DNA from: Streptococcus mitis
GTDB taxonomy: Bacteria; Bacillota; Bacilli; Lactobacillales; Streptococcaceae
DNA length: 14,259 nucleotides
Assembly: GCA_018364455.1 (NCBI GenBank)
Contig: JAGZLW010000045.1
Location: 1-14,259 of the forward strand
Direction of reading: 5' to 3'
Of this stretch, positions 1 to 6,186 are shown piece by piece (position 1 is the stretch's first letter; each line of letters begins with the position of its first letter). Position numbers and translations under genes: made by a program. Under the pieces are notes generated by a model that did no database searches, was not told where the DNA came from, and was given only the letters and a program-made list of their open reading frames with translations.

Positions 1-3
1 TTT

Positions 4-798
4 TTATCCATGTACACGTTTCATATAGTCTTGGTAACTTTCGGTATCCATGAGTTTTTTAGCGTTCTTAACGCGGTCTGCTGTTGGTGGTTTAACCCCT
101 TCGAGTGAATAAGGAATTCCCAATTCACGCCATTTGAACTCACCCATAGTGTGATAAGGCAGAATTTCAAACTTATCAACATTTTTGAGGGTCTTGACGA
201 ACTTACCAAGTTCAATCAAGTCATCGTCTCTGTCTGTCAATCCTGGAACTAGCACGTGGCGAATCCAGACAGGTTTTCCAATATCTGATAGATACTGGGC
301 ACAAGCCAAGATATTTTTATTGGTTTGGCTAGTGACAATCTTGTGCTGTTCTTCGTTGATTTCCTTGATATCCAAGAGGACCAAGTCAGTGACAGCCATG
401 AGTTTGTCAAACTTTTCAAGGTAACGTGGTTTATTACGGAAAGGCAGCGCACAGGTATCCAAAGTACAGTGGATTCCTTGTTCCTTAGCCTTAGTGAAGA
501 GGGCAATCAGGAAATCAATCTGCAAGAGGGCTTCTCCTCCACTGACTGTAATCCCACCCTTATTTCCCCAGAAACCACGGTAGCGCAAGGCCTCTGTCAA
601 GACATCATCTACCGTCCGTTCACGTGATTTATTGGACTCCATAGCCCAAGTGTCTGGGTTGTGGCAATACTGGCAACGCATATGACAGCCCTGCAAAAAG
701 ACAATAAAGCGAATACCAGGCCCATCTACTGACCCAAAGCTTTCTGTCGAATGCACCATTCCTGTCACTTGTCCATAATCAATTGTTTCTTCAGACAT
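4..798 (-). CDS. pflA: Pyruvate formate-lyase-activating enzyme (radical SAM)
   Basis: A cytoplasmic radical-SAM enzyme that uses a [4Fe-4S] cluster and S-adenosylmethionine to install the glycyl radical on pyruvate formate-lyase, enabling anaerobic pyruvate cleavage to acetyl-CoA and formate. The cluster motif CX3CX2C is at C38, C42 and C45, followed by HNPDTW; the SAM-binding GGE is at 87-89 within GGITVSGGE, and the N-terminal DGPGIR (25-30) is typical of the family. The length of 264 aa is normal. The ATG at 798 is preceded by AAGGAAGG at 806-813, 7 nt away. The gene is complete, with its TAA at 4-6 almost at the window edge. It stands apart from lysA with its own promoter. No pflB (the substrate) lies in this window. 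A pfl activase rather than a nucleotide-reductase activase is supported by length and by the near-identity I recall with streptococcal PflA. Confidence 0.96.
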   Translation of the reverse strand: MSEETIDYGQVTGMVHSTESFGSVDGPGIRFIVFLQGCHMRCQYCHNPDTWAMESNKSRERTVDDVLTEALRYRGFWGNKGGITVSGGEALLQIDFLIALFTKAKEQGIHCTLDTCALPFRNKPRYLEKFDKLMAVTDLVLLDIKEINEEQHKIVTSQTNKNILACAQYLSDIGKPVWIRHVLVPGLTDRDDDLIELGKFVKTLKNVDKFEILPYHTMGEFKWRELGIPYSLEGVKPPTADRVKNAKKLMDTESYQDYMKRVHG

Positions 799-811
799 AT
801 CGTTACCTTCC

Positions 812-826
812 TTGAAAACGTTTTAT
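812..826 (+). promoter_or_regulatory. cre-like CcpA site in the pflA leader
   Basis: The sequence TTGAAAACGTTTTAT matches the catabolite-responsive-element consensus WTGNAANCGNWNNCW at every fixed position but one (A instead of C at 825). Its core AAAACGTTTT (815-824) is a perfect palindrome. It sits between the extended -10 and the Shine-Dalgarno sequence, just at or after the predicted transcription start, where bound CcpA would block transcription. Carbon control of mixed-acid fermentation genes by CcpA is known in streptococci; operation of this particular site is inference. Confidence 0.4.
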
Positions 827-832
827 AGTTTT

Positions 833-841
833 ATTATATCA
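833..841 (-). promoter_or_regulatory. pflA promoter, extended -10
   Basis: On the minus strand TGATATAAT gives a perfect TATAAT with the TGn extension. A poor -35 (TTGTTT, three of six matches) lies 16 nt upstream at 855-860, as expected when an extended -10 drives transcription. The predicted start near 826 leaves a leader of about 28 nt containing the cre-like palindrome and the ribosome binding site. This is a sequence-only prediction. Confidence 0.6.
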
Positions 842-851
842 CGACTTGAAG

Positions 852-897
852 GAAAAACAAGATTTTTGCCTATTTTTTAGAAAGCAATCTGTTTTTC
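852..897 (-). terminator. Possible weak terminator after lysA
   Basis: In the lysA direction the arms GAAAAACA-GATT and AATC-T-TGTTTTTC can pair as 8 + 4 bp with one bulged base and a loop of about 21 nt; the 3' arm itself carries the T run. It is A/T-rich and imperfect and overlaps the upstream part of the pflA promoter, so termination may be leaky and lysA transcripts could run into pflA. Confidence 0.3.
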
Positions 898-923
898 AAT
901 TTCATTTTCAATTACTTATCATT

Positions 924-2174
924 TTATTCTTCAAAATCAAAGCCATACAAGGTTGCAAAGTAGTCCTCAGGGCGCTCTGCACGGCGGATTTGACGGGCTT
1001 TACCTTCTTCAGTATAGAGGATTTCCGCAGAACGAAGTTTGGCATTGTACTGGTAGCCCATTGAAAAACCGTGAGCACCTGTATCATGAATTACCAGCAA
1101 ATCACCGATTTCTGTATGAGGCAGTTCGCGATTTACTGCAAATTTATCATTGTTTTCACAGAGTGAACCAACCACATCTACCACTTCAGCTGGTCCATCT
1201 GGATGGGTCACGTTAGTAATGTGATGATAAGCTCCGTACATAGCTGGACGCATGAGGTTGACTGCTGATGCATCCACACCCAGATAGGTACGGTAAGTTT
1301 TCTTCTTATGAGTGACTCTTGTAACCAAAGCACCGTGAGGTGCCAGCATAAAACGACCCAATTCGGTAAAAATCTTGACCTGACCAAGACCTGCTGGCGT
1401 AAGAACCTCTTCATAAACCTTACGAACCCCCTCACCAATCAAGGCGATATCGTTTGGCTCCTGGTCTGGACGATAGTTGACACCAATACCGCCAGAGAGA
1501 TTGATAAAGTCTAGTGAAATACCCAACTTTTCCTTGATTTCAACAGCCAATTCAAAAAGCTGACGCGCCAACTCTGGATAATAGAGATGGGTGACGGTAT
1601 TGGATGCTAGAAAGGAGTGAATCCCAAAAGTCTTGGCTCCTTTTTCCTTCAAGATAGCAAAAGCTTCAAAGAGCTGGTCCTTGGTCATGCCAAACTTGGC
1701 TTCTCCAGGATTGTCCATGATGTCTGTCCCTAGCTCAAAAACACCTCCAGGATTGTAACGACAAGAGATGATTTCTGGAATACCTGCTGCTCGCTCCAGA
1801 TGTTCAATATCTTCAAAGGCATCCAAGTTAATGGTCGCACCCAATTCACGCGCATAGGCATATTCCTTGTCTGGCGTGTTGTTTGAAGAGAACATCATCT
1901 CAGAACCAGGGAAATTCAGTTTATGACTCATCAAAAGTTCTACATAACTAGAGCAGTCCACACCACAGCCTTCCTCTTGGAGAATCTTCAAAATAGCTGG
2001 GGTTGGAGTAGCCTTAACTGCAAAATATTCCTTAAAGCCCTTGTTCCACGAAAATGCTTGGTTGACTGCTCTTGCCTTTTCACGAATCCCCTTCTCATCA
2101 TACAAGTGAAAGGGAGTTGGGAACTCGGCAACAATCTTTTCTAAGTCTTCTTTATTGATAAATGGTGTTTTCAT
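924..2174 (-). CDS. lysA: Diaminopimelate decarboxylase-type PLP enzyme (LysA)
   Basis: A fold-type III PLP decarboxylase that should convert meso-diaminopimelate to L-lysine, the last step of lysine synthesis and the source of stem-peptide lysine in streptococcal peptidoglycan. The 416-aa protein has the PLP lysine K54 in FAVKAT, the glycine loop SGGIG (227-231), ELGR (271-274), the RPAMYGAYHH stretch (309-318), the CEN-ND element (C339, D343) and HDTGAH (363-368). Two motifs differ from the textbook family: HSFLAS (186-191) stands where HxHIGS is usual, and GAH replaces GAY. The ATG at 2174 has AGAAGG at 2181-2186, 6 nt upstream. It follows purR after 66 nt containing a hairpin. No convincing promoter of its own was found, so read-through from purR or a promoter inside purR is possible. 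A carboxynorspermidine-decarboxylase-like role is an alternative; LysA is favoured by length and by recall of streptococcal orthologues. Confidence 0.88.
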   Translation of the reverse strand: MKTPFINKEDLEKIVAEFPTPFHLYDEKGIREKARAVNQAFSWNKGFKEYFAVKATPTPAILKILQEEGCGVDCSSYVELLMSHKLNFPGSEMMFSSNNTPDKEYAYARELGATINLDAFEDIEHLERAAGIPEIISCRYNPGGVFELGTDIMDNPGEAKFGMTKDQLFEAFAILKEKGAKTFGIHSFLASNTVTHLYYPELARQLFELAVEIKEKLGISLDFINLSGGIGVNYRPDQEPNDIALIGEGVRKVYEEVLTPAGLGQVKIFTELGRFMLAPHGALVTRVTHKKKTYRTYLGVDASAVNLMRPAMYGAYHHITNVTHPDGPAEVVDVVGSLCENNDKFAVNRELPHTEIGDLLVIHDTGAHGFSMGYQYNAKLRSAEILYTEEGKARQIRRAERPEDYFATLYGFDFEE

Positions 2175-2201
2175 AAGTTTCCTTCTATTCTATTTGCAAA
2201 G

Positions 2202-2229
2202 AAAGGCTGGGACAATCGTTCCAACCTTT
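2202..2229 (-). terminator. Hairpin terminator after purR
   Basis: The minus-strand RNA reads AAAGGTTGGAAC, loop GATT, GTCCCAGCCTTT: a 12-bp stem with one G-U pair and one A-C mismatch, then CTTTCTTTGC. It lies 11 nt after the purR stop. The T tract is interrupted, so it may attenuate rather than fully stop transcription into lysA. The GTCCCAGCCT arm resembles hairpins I recall between many streptococcal genes. Confidence 0.55.
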
Positions 2230-2240
2230 AGTTCTATCTC

Positions 2241-3068
2241 TTATTTATCTTCGTCAAAGATATTGCCAACCTCAACATCGATGGCTTGGTTCTTGACATC
2301 AATATTGGTTACCTTCAAGAGTGACTTGTAGTCAAACTGCTTTTCACGTTCTTCTTGGGCATTATCCGCAAAGACTGCTACACCTGCCAATTCTGAATCA
2401 AACTCACGCAAGAGACTGATCATCCCATTGACAGTTCCGCCGCCTTTCAAGAAGTCATCTACGATCAAGACACGGCTACCTGCCTTGAGACTGCGTTTTG
2501 AAAGGAACATTTTCTCAATACGGTCACCACTTGAACCTGATACATAGTTGACGCTGACAGTTGAACCTTCGGTAATTTTCAAGTCACGGCGCACAATGAC
2601 AAAGGGAACATTGAGGACATTGGCAACTGCATTTGCAAGTGGAACACCCTTAGTCGCTACAGTCATAACTGCATCAATTTTTTGGTCCATAAAGCTCTTG
2701 GCAATAATGCGACCAATATTTTTCAAGATAGCTGGTGTGCTAAGCAAATCAGACAGGTAGATATAACCACCTGGCAAGATACGGTCACTTTCTGACAACT
2801 TGGCACGCAAGTCTTCAACCATTTCCTTAGCATCCTGACTCGAAATAGACGGTGTAAAGATAACACCTCCGCCAGCCCCAGTTACAGTCTGGATGTGACC
2901 AATTTCGATTTCCTCAAAGGCACGTTTGATAATCACGATATCTTCTGAGATGGATGATTTAGCAGATTCATACTTTTCAGCAAAAGTATTGAGACTAGTT
3001 AGTTTATAAGGATTATTAATCAAATAGTTGGAAATGACAACCATCCGATCACTTCTTCTTAATTTCAT
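2241..3068 (-). CDS. purR: PurR, PRPP-sensing purine regulator
   Basis: A transcription factor of the Gram-positive PurR family that binds PurBox sites (AWWWCCGAACWWT) and responds to phosphoribosyl pyrophosphate, controlling purine synthesis and salvage. Residues 1 to about 75 form a winged-helix DNA-binding region (MKLRRSDRMVVISNYLI at the start; AKSSISEDI at 36-44 is the likely recognition helix). Residues 80-275 are a phosphoribosyltransferase-like domain with the PRPP loop LIVDDFLKGGGT at 201-212. At 275 aa it is close to the 285 aa of B. subtilis PurR. The ATG at 3068 has an AGGA-type ribosome binding site about 7 nt upstream. Transcription most likely starts near 3261, giving a leader of about 190 nt nearly filled by a BOX element, with a PurBox-like site over the -35 region. 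In lactococci and streptococci PurR can act as activator as well as repressor. Confidence 0.95.
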   Translation of the reverse strand: MKLRRSDRMVVISNYLINNPYKLTSLNTFAEKYESAKSSISEDIVIIKRAFEEIEIGHIQTVTGAGGGVIFTPSISSQDAKEMVEDLRAKLSESDRILPGGYIYLSDLLSTPAILKNIGRIIAKSFMDQKIDAVMTVATKGVPLANAVANVLNVPFVIVRRDLKITEGSTVSVNYVSGSSGDRIEKMFLSKRSLKAGSRVLIVDDFLKGGGTVNGMISLLREFDSELAGVAVFADNAQEEREKQFDYKSLLKVTNIDVKNQAIDVEVGNIFDEDK

Positions 3069-3093
3069 TTCTATTTCCTATTCCATTTTTATT

Positions 3094-3249
3094 CAAAAAA
3101 TCAAAAAGCAAACTAGAAAGCTGGTCGCTGGTGGTTCAAAACACTGTTTTGAGATTGTCGATAGAACTGACAAAGTCTGTAGTATATCTACATATATACA
3201 TACGACAAGGCGATGCTACCCTAGTTTGAAGAGATTTTCGAAGAGTATT
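3094..3249 (-). repeat. BOX element (boxA-boxB-boxC)
   Basis: On the minus strand this roughly 155-nt stretch reads as a single A-B-C BOX element of the S. pneumoniae/S. mitis type. BoxA begins at 3248 with ATACTCTTCGAAAATCTC and continues through a GCCTTGTCGTATG core (about 3190-3248); its complement matches most of the published BOX-A1R primer. BoxB carries the CAGACTTTGTCAG stem (about 3145-3189). BoxC (about 3094-3144) contains CCAGCTTTCTAGTTTGCT. The perfect hairpin TCAAAAC-AGT-GTTTTGA is at 3136-3152. The total fits 59 + 45 + 50 nt. It lies entirely inside the predicted purR leader, boxA first, ending about 25 nt before the start codon. The subunit borders are estimates from memory of the consensus. 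Confidence 0.85.
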
Positions 3250-3267
3250 CATTTTTGTCTTTTACTT

Positions 3268-3276
3268 ATTATACCA
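3268..3276 (-). promoter_or_regulatory. purR promoter, extended -10
   Basis: The minus strand carries TGGTATAAT: a perfect TATAAT (3268-3273) with a TGn extension. The hexamer 17 nt upstream, TTCGTT (3291-3296), is a poor -35 and lies within the PurBox-like site. The predicted start is near 3261, upstream of the BOX element, so the repeat would be transcribed as the 5' leader of purR. Confidence 0.6.
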
Positions 3277-3287
3277 TATTCACATAA

Positions 3288-3300
3288 AAAAACGAACATT
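3288..3300 (+). promoter_or_regulatory. PurBox-like PurR site
   Basis: AAAAACGAACATT matches the PurBox consensus AWWWCCGAACWWT at 12 of 13 positions (A for the first C at 3292). Its centre lies around -33 relative to the predicted purR start, overlapping the weak -35. That suggests autoregulation, more easily by occlusion than by the upstream activation described for lactococcal PurR. No convincing second inverted PurBox was found nearby. Confidence 0.45.
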
Positions 3301-3308
3301 CTTATCCT

Positions 3309-3325
3309 AAAAAATGCTCATTTTT
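3309..3325 (-). terminator. A/T-rich hairpin after yhaM
   Basis: AAAAAT-GAGC-ATTTTT forms a short 6-bp A-U stem ending in a T run, 10 nt beyond the yhaM stop. It could be a weak terminator for the long upstream operon. It has no G-C pairs in the stem, so read-through into purR is likely. Confidence 0.3.
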
Positions 3326-3334
3326 CTTAAATTA

Positions 3335-4276
3335 TTAATCTAAATCTGGTTTATAGAAGGAACGATTGTCCATAGCGAAGATTTTATTGGTCATCTCTCC
3401 CTTATCCACCAAAGCCAGAGCTGTTGACATCATCATCATGCTAGCATCCAGATTGTCAATCATATGGATAATCTCTGCCTCCATAATGCGTGGACGGACT
3501 GGACTTCCATACTCAAGTAAGCCGTGGTGACTAAGGATGACGTGACGAAGCAGAACGACTTCTTCCTTGGTATCATCAATGCCAAGTTCCATCACTGTCT
3601 TGGTAATTTCACTATCAATCAGAGCAATATGCCCAAGGAGATTGCCTCTGACCGTGTACTCGGTCTGGTCTGGTCCCGTCAACTCGATGACCTTAGCCAA
3701 GTCATGCAGCATAATCCCCGCATAGAGCAGACTCTTATTGAGCTGAGGATAGATCTCGCTAATGGCATCTGCCAAACGTACCATGGTCGCCGTATGATAG
3801 GCCAATCCCGTTTCAAAGGCATGGTGGTTGGTCTTGGCAGCTGGATAGGAGTAAAATTCCTTATCATACTTGGTGTAGAGCTTTCGAACAATCCGTTGCC
3901 AAACAGGATTTTCAATTTTGAAAATCATTTGTGACATATAGTCACGGATTTCCTTGACATCAACTGGCGACTTGACCTTGAAATCAGCTGGGTCATTTGG
4001 TTCTCCAGGTTGAGGCAAGCGTAGGGTGATTTGATTGACCTGTGGAGTGTTGTTATAAACTTCTCGGCGCCCTTTCATGTGAACAACCTTACCTGCTGTA
4101 AAGGCCTCAACGTTATGAGGTTGGGCATCCCAGAGTTTTCCTTCAATCTCGCCACTATCATCTTGGAAGGTAAAGGCTAGGTAGTTTTTCCCAGCGCGAG
4201 TTTGCCTCAGGTCAGCTGACTTGATTAGGTAAAAGCCTTCAAACAGCTCATCTTTTTTCATGTGACTAATCTTCAT
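3335..4276 (-). CDS. yhaM: YhaM/Cbf1-family 3'-5' exoribonuclease
   Basis: A cytoplasmic 3'-5' exoribonuclease of the YhaM (Cbf1) family. The family trims RNA 3' ends, mostly by a few nucleotides, and participates in RNA turnover; Cbf1 affects small-RNA levels in pneumococcus. The 313-aa protein has an OB-fold nucleic-acid-binding region at about residues 10-95 and an HD-type phosphohydrolase domain at about 150-290. That domain shows HHAFETGLAYH (151-161), the metal-binding HD pair H191-D192 in IMLHDLAK, HVILSHHG (245-252) and the late aspartate in MIDNLDA (272-278). The ATG at 4276 was chosen because GAGGAAG (4280-4286) lies at correct spacing. The open frame extends 21 codons further to a TTG, but those codons lie inside rmuC and have no ribosome binding site. 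It overlaps rmuC by 11 nt and is last in the operon. Confidence 0.93.
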   Translation of the reverse strand: MKISHMKKDELFEGFYLIKSADLRQTRAGKNYLAFTFQDDSGEIEGKLWDAQPHNVEAFTAGKVVHMKGRREVYNNTPQVNQITLRLPQPGEPNDPADFKVKSPVDVKEIRDYMSQMIFKIENPVWQRIVRKLYTKYDKEFYSYPAAKTNHHAFETGLAYHTATMVRLADAISEIYPQLNKSLLYAGIMLHDLAKVIELTGPDQTEYTVRGNLLGHIALIDSEITKTVMELGIDDTKEEVVLLRHVILSHHGLLEYGSPVRPRIMEAEIIHMIDNLDASMMMMSTALALVDKGEMTNKIFAMDNRSFYKPDLD

Positions 4277-5522
4277 ATTCTTCCTCATCTTCTTGGAAAT
4301 GGAGTAGATCAAGCGCAGGCTCACCTTCTGATAACTCAATGTGACGGAGCGTCCGCTCGATAGCTGTAGTACGACGGTTTAATAATTCATCAATATTGCC
4401 AGAGGCATGTTGGAGGTGTTTTTGTGCCTTTACCAGAATGCCACCGAACTTGCCAAACTCGGTCTTGACAGTGGCAAGAGTCTTGCTGATATGGTCGGCA
4501 CTCTTTTGGATATTGAGAGTCTTGAAGCCAACTGATAGAGAGTTAAGCAGGGCTGATAGGGTACTTGGACCTGCGACAATAATCTGCTCCTCCCGTCTCA
4601 AGTCATCAAAGAAGACCGGATTGCGAACGACTTCTGAGTAGAGACCTTCTGTTGGCACAAACAAAATTCCAAAATTGGTCGTCCGAGGTGGTGCTATGTA
4701 CTTGCTCTTGATATCCTTGGCAAAGCGTTTGACGCTGGCTAGGAGCGACTTACGACAGCGTTCGATCTCGTCCTTGTCACCTGTTTCATAGGCTTCTTCT
4801 AGACGGTAATAATCTGCCAGTGGAAACTTAGAGTCAATTGGTAGGTAGACGTATTCCTGGTCGCCTTGTCCGGGTAACTTGATGGCATACTCCACTCGTT
4901 CACTGGAGTTTTCAACCGTTGCGTATTCTCGTTCATACTGGGCAGGGGTCATGATATCTTCGATGATTTGCCCCAGTTGCAATTCTCCCAGAATTCCTCG
5001 CGTCTTGGTTCCAGAGAGAACCTTGTTAAGGGCACCGACATCACGGGCAACTGTCTGCATTTCTCCAAGGCCACGATTGACAGACTCCAGTTGTTTGGAA
5101 ACTGTCTCGAAGGAGGCTTGTAAGCGTGTCTGCAAGGTCTTTTCCAACTTTTCCTCGACTGTCTGGCGCATTTGTTCCAAACGTTGCTCATTTGATTCCT
5201 GCAAGGCTTGAAGCCGTTGGTCAGTCTTATCCCTGGTTTGGAGGAGATTCTCAGTCATTTCTTGACGTACCTGAGTTAAGCCTTGGTGCAACTCGATTCG
5301 CACTTCTTGCAAACGGTCACTGACAGCCACTTCCAAATCTTTTTGATCTAGCTGGCTGGCTTGCCTGGCTTGTTCAAAGCGGTAGTCCAACTGGTCTGAC
5401 AAGTGATCTGCCTGATCCTCCAAGCTCTTGCTGAGATGTTTTTCCTGCTTATCCTGCCTTTGCCAAATCAGAAAGAGTCCAGCTAGGTTGGCAATCAATA
5501 ATAGAACAAGTAAACTTTCCAT
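4266..5522 (-). CDS. rmuC: RmuC-family DNA recombination/nuclease-like protein
   Basis: A membrane-anchored RmuC family protein. E. coli RmuC limits inversions at short inverted repeats, and the C-terminal domain is related to PD-(D/E)XK nucleases; the precise activity is unproven. The 418-aa protein has one N-terminal membrane segment (about 3-20, ESLLVLLLIANLAGLFLIW), a long charged coiled-coil region (about 22-165, rich in Q, E, R and L with repeated EQRL/DQRL patterns), then the RmuC domain (about 170-390) with GTKTRGILGE (171-180), LPIDSKFP (227-234) and VPTEGLY (289-295). The tail is acidic (EDEEEYED). The ATG at 5522 follows a perfect AGGAGGT (5526-5532). A longer in-frame start at 5564 would put 14 extra residues before the membrane helix and overlap thiN. 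It begins one base after the thiN stop and overlaps yhaM by 11 nt. Confidence 0.93.
   Translation of the reverse strand: MESLLVLLLIANLAGLFLIWQRQDKQEKHLSKSLEDQADHLSDQLDYRFEQARQASQLDQKDLEVAVSDRLQEVRIELHQGLTQVRQEMTENLLQTRDKTDQRLQALQESNEQRLEQMRQTVEEKLEKTLQTRLQASFETVSKQLESVNRGLGEMQTVARDVGALNKVLSGTKTRGILGELQLGQIIEDIMTPAQYEREYATVENSSERVEYAIKLPGQGDQEYVYLPIDSKFPLADYYRLEEAYETGDKDEIERCRKSLLASVKRFAKDIKSKYIAPPRTTNFGILFVPTEGLYSEVVRNPVFFDDLRREEQIIVAGPSTLSALLNSLSVGFKTLNIQKSADHISKTLATVKTEFGKFGGILVKAQKHLQHASGNIDELLNRRTTAIERTLRHIELSEGEPALDLLHFQEDEEEYED
4280..4286 (-). promoter_or_regulatory. Ribosome binding site that sets the yhaM start
   Basis: GAGGAAG on the minus strand, with its GAGG core 6 nt before the ATG at 4276. 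It lies inside the Asp/Glu-rich 3' end of rmuC, so translation of the two genes is probably coupled. The next ATG (4261) has no such site. Confidence 0.7.
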
Positions 5523-5523
5523 C

Positions 5524-6186
5524 CTACCTCCTGTCCTTGCTATGTAGCACGACCACATAGCCATCTGGGCAAGTCACCGACACTTCCCTATCTATATATT
5601 CGTTAGAAGCGTACACTTTTTTAAAGAAAAAATTTTCCTCTGTCAACTCATACTTGGCACCAAGAATGGTCAGCTGGCTATCCCGAACTGGCATAAAGGC
5701 TAGATAGTCATAGTCTGAACGAGGTTCTAGCTGACTGGTCCCTTCTGGACAATAGGCAATCAAGTTTTGCCCATCCTCAATCGCTATCTGGCGCATATAA
5801 GGTGCCAACTTGGGATTGCTAGGCAGAAAGACATTGGCCAACATATGATCAATACGACCACCAAGAGCCCCGAAAATAGTGACCTGAGCCTGAGGATTTT
5901 GCTCAAAGATGGTTAAAAGAGCCAATTCCAGATCAGTATCATCTTTTTCTGGTCGCGCTTGGACAAAACGCTGAGCATTTTTTTGAATTACCTGTCGCTC
6001 TTCTTCAGTGACAGAATCAAAATCCCCAACTGCTAGAGCGAGAGGTAAATTTTCTTCCAAGACCCAGAGCGAGCCTCGATCCACACCGACAAAGCAATCA
6101 AAATCCGTCCGGTAGTGACCGCGGTCTCCGCCTGCAAAAACGGCAACTCTAGTCCAGTTGTTTTCTGAGAGTTTGTACTCGCTCAT
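5524..6186 (-). CDS. thiN: Thiamine pyrophosphokinase
   Basis: A cytoplasmic thiamine pyrophosphokinase that transfers pyrophosphate from ATP to thiamine, giving thiamine pyrophosphate from salvaged vitamin. The 220-aa protein shows the family signatures GVDRG (34-38), AVGDFDSV (52-59), the acidic PEKDDTD (79-85) and GGRIDH (109-114), with the small C-terminal thiamine-binding domain from about 140. Three in-frame ATGs lie close together (6207, 6192, 6186). The last is chosen because AAGGGAG (6193-6199) is 6 nt upstream of it and too near the others. The start lies inside rpe (38-nt overlap), and the stop overlaps the rmuC ribosome binding site. The product also serves the TPP enzyme transketolase, a metabolic neighbour of Rpe in the pentose phosphate pathway. 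Confidence 0.94.
   Translation of the reverse strand: MSEYKLSENNWTRVAVFAGGDRGHYRTDFDCFVGVDRGSLWVLEENLPLALAVGDFDSVTEEERQVIQKNAQRFVQARPEKDDTDLELALLTIFEQNPQAQVTIFGALGGRIDHMLANVFLPSNPKLAPYMRQIAIEDGQNLIAYCPEGTSQLEPRSDYDYLAFMPVRDSQLTILGAKYELTEENFFFKKVYASNEYIDREVSVTCPDGYVVVLHSKDRR

Noticed and set aside
325..627. Plus-strand open frame opposite pflA, and similar frames opposite other genes
   Set aside because: They are antisense shadows of well-supported genes, without ribosome binding sites or recognisable domains.
2187..2215. Promoter-like TTGTCC, 17-nt spacer, TAGAAT for lysA
   Set aside because: The -10 overlaps the lysA Shine-Dalgarno region and the start would fall about 6 nt before the ATG, removing the ribosome binding site from the mRNA.
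4277..4339. N-terminal extension of yhaM to a TTG codon (21 residues)
   Set aside because: It lies wholly inside rmuC, has no ribosome binding site, and the 313-aa form starting at 4276 fits the family and a good GAGGAAG site.
5523..5564. 14-residue N-terminal extension of rmuC
   Set aside because: It would overlap thiN and put extra residues before the membrane helix; the ATG at 5522 has a perfect AGGAGGT.
5595..5604. ComX cin-box-like AACGAATA on the minus strand
   Set aside because: It differs from TACGAATA and lies within the thiN coding sequence with no competence gene downstream at the right distance.
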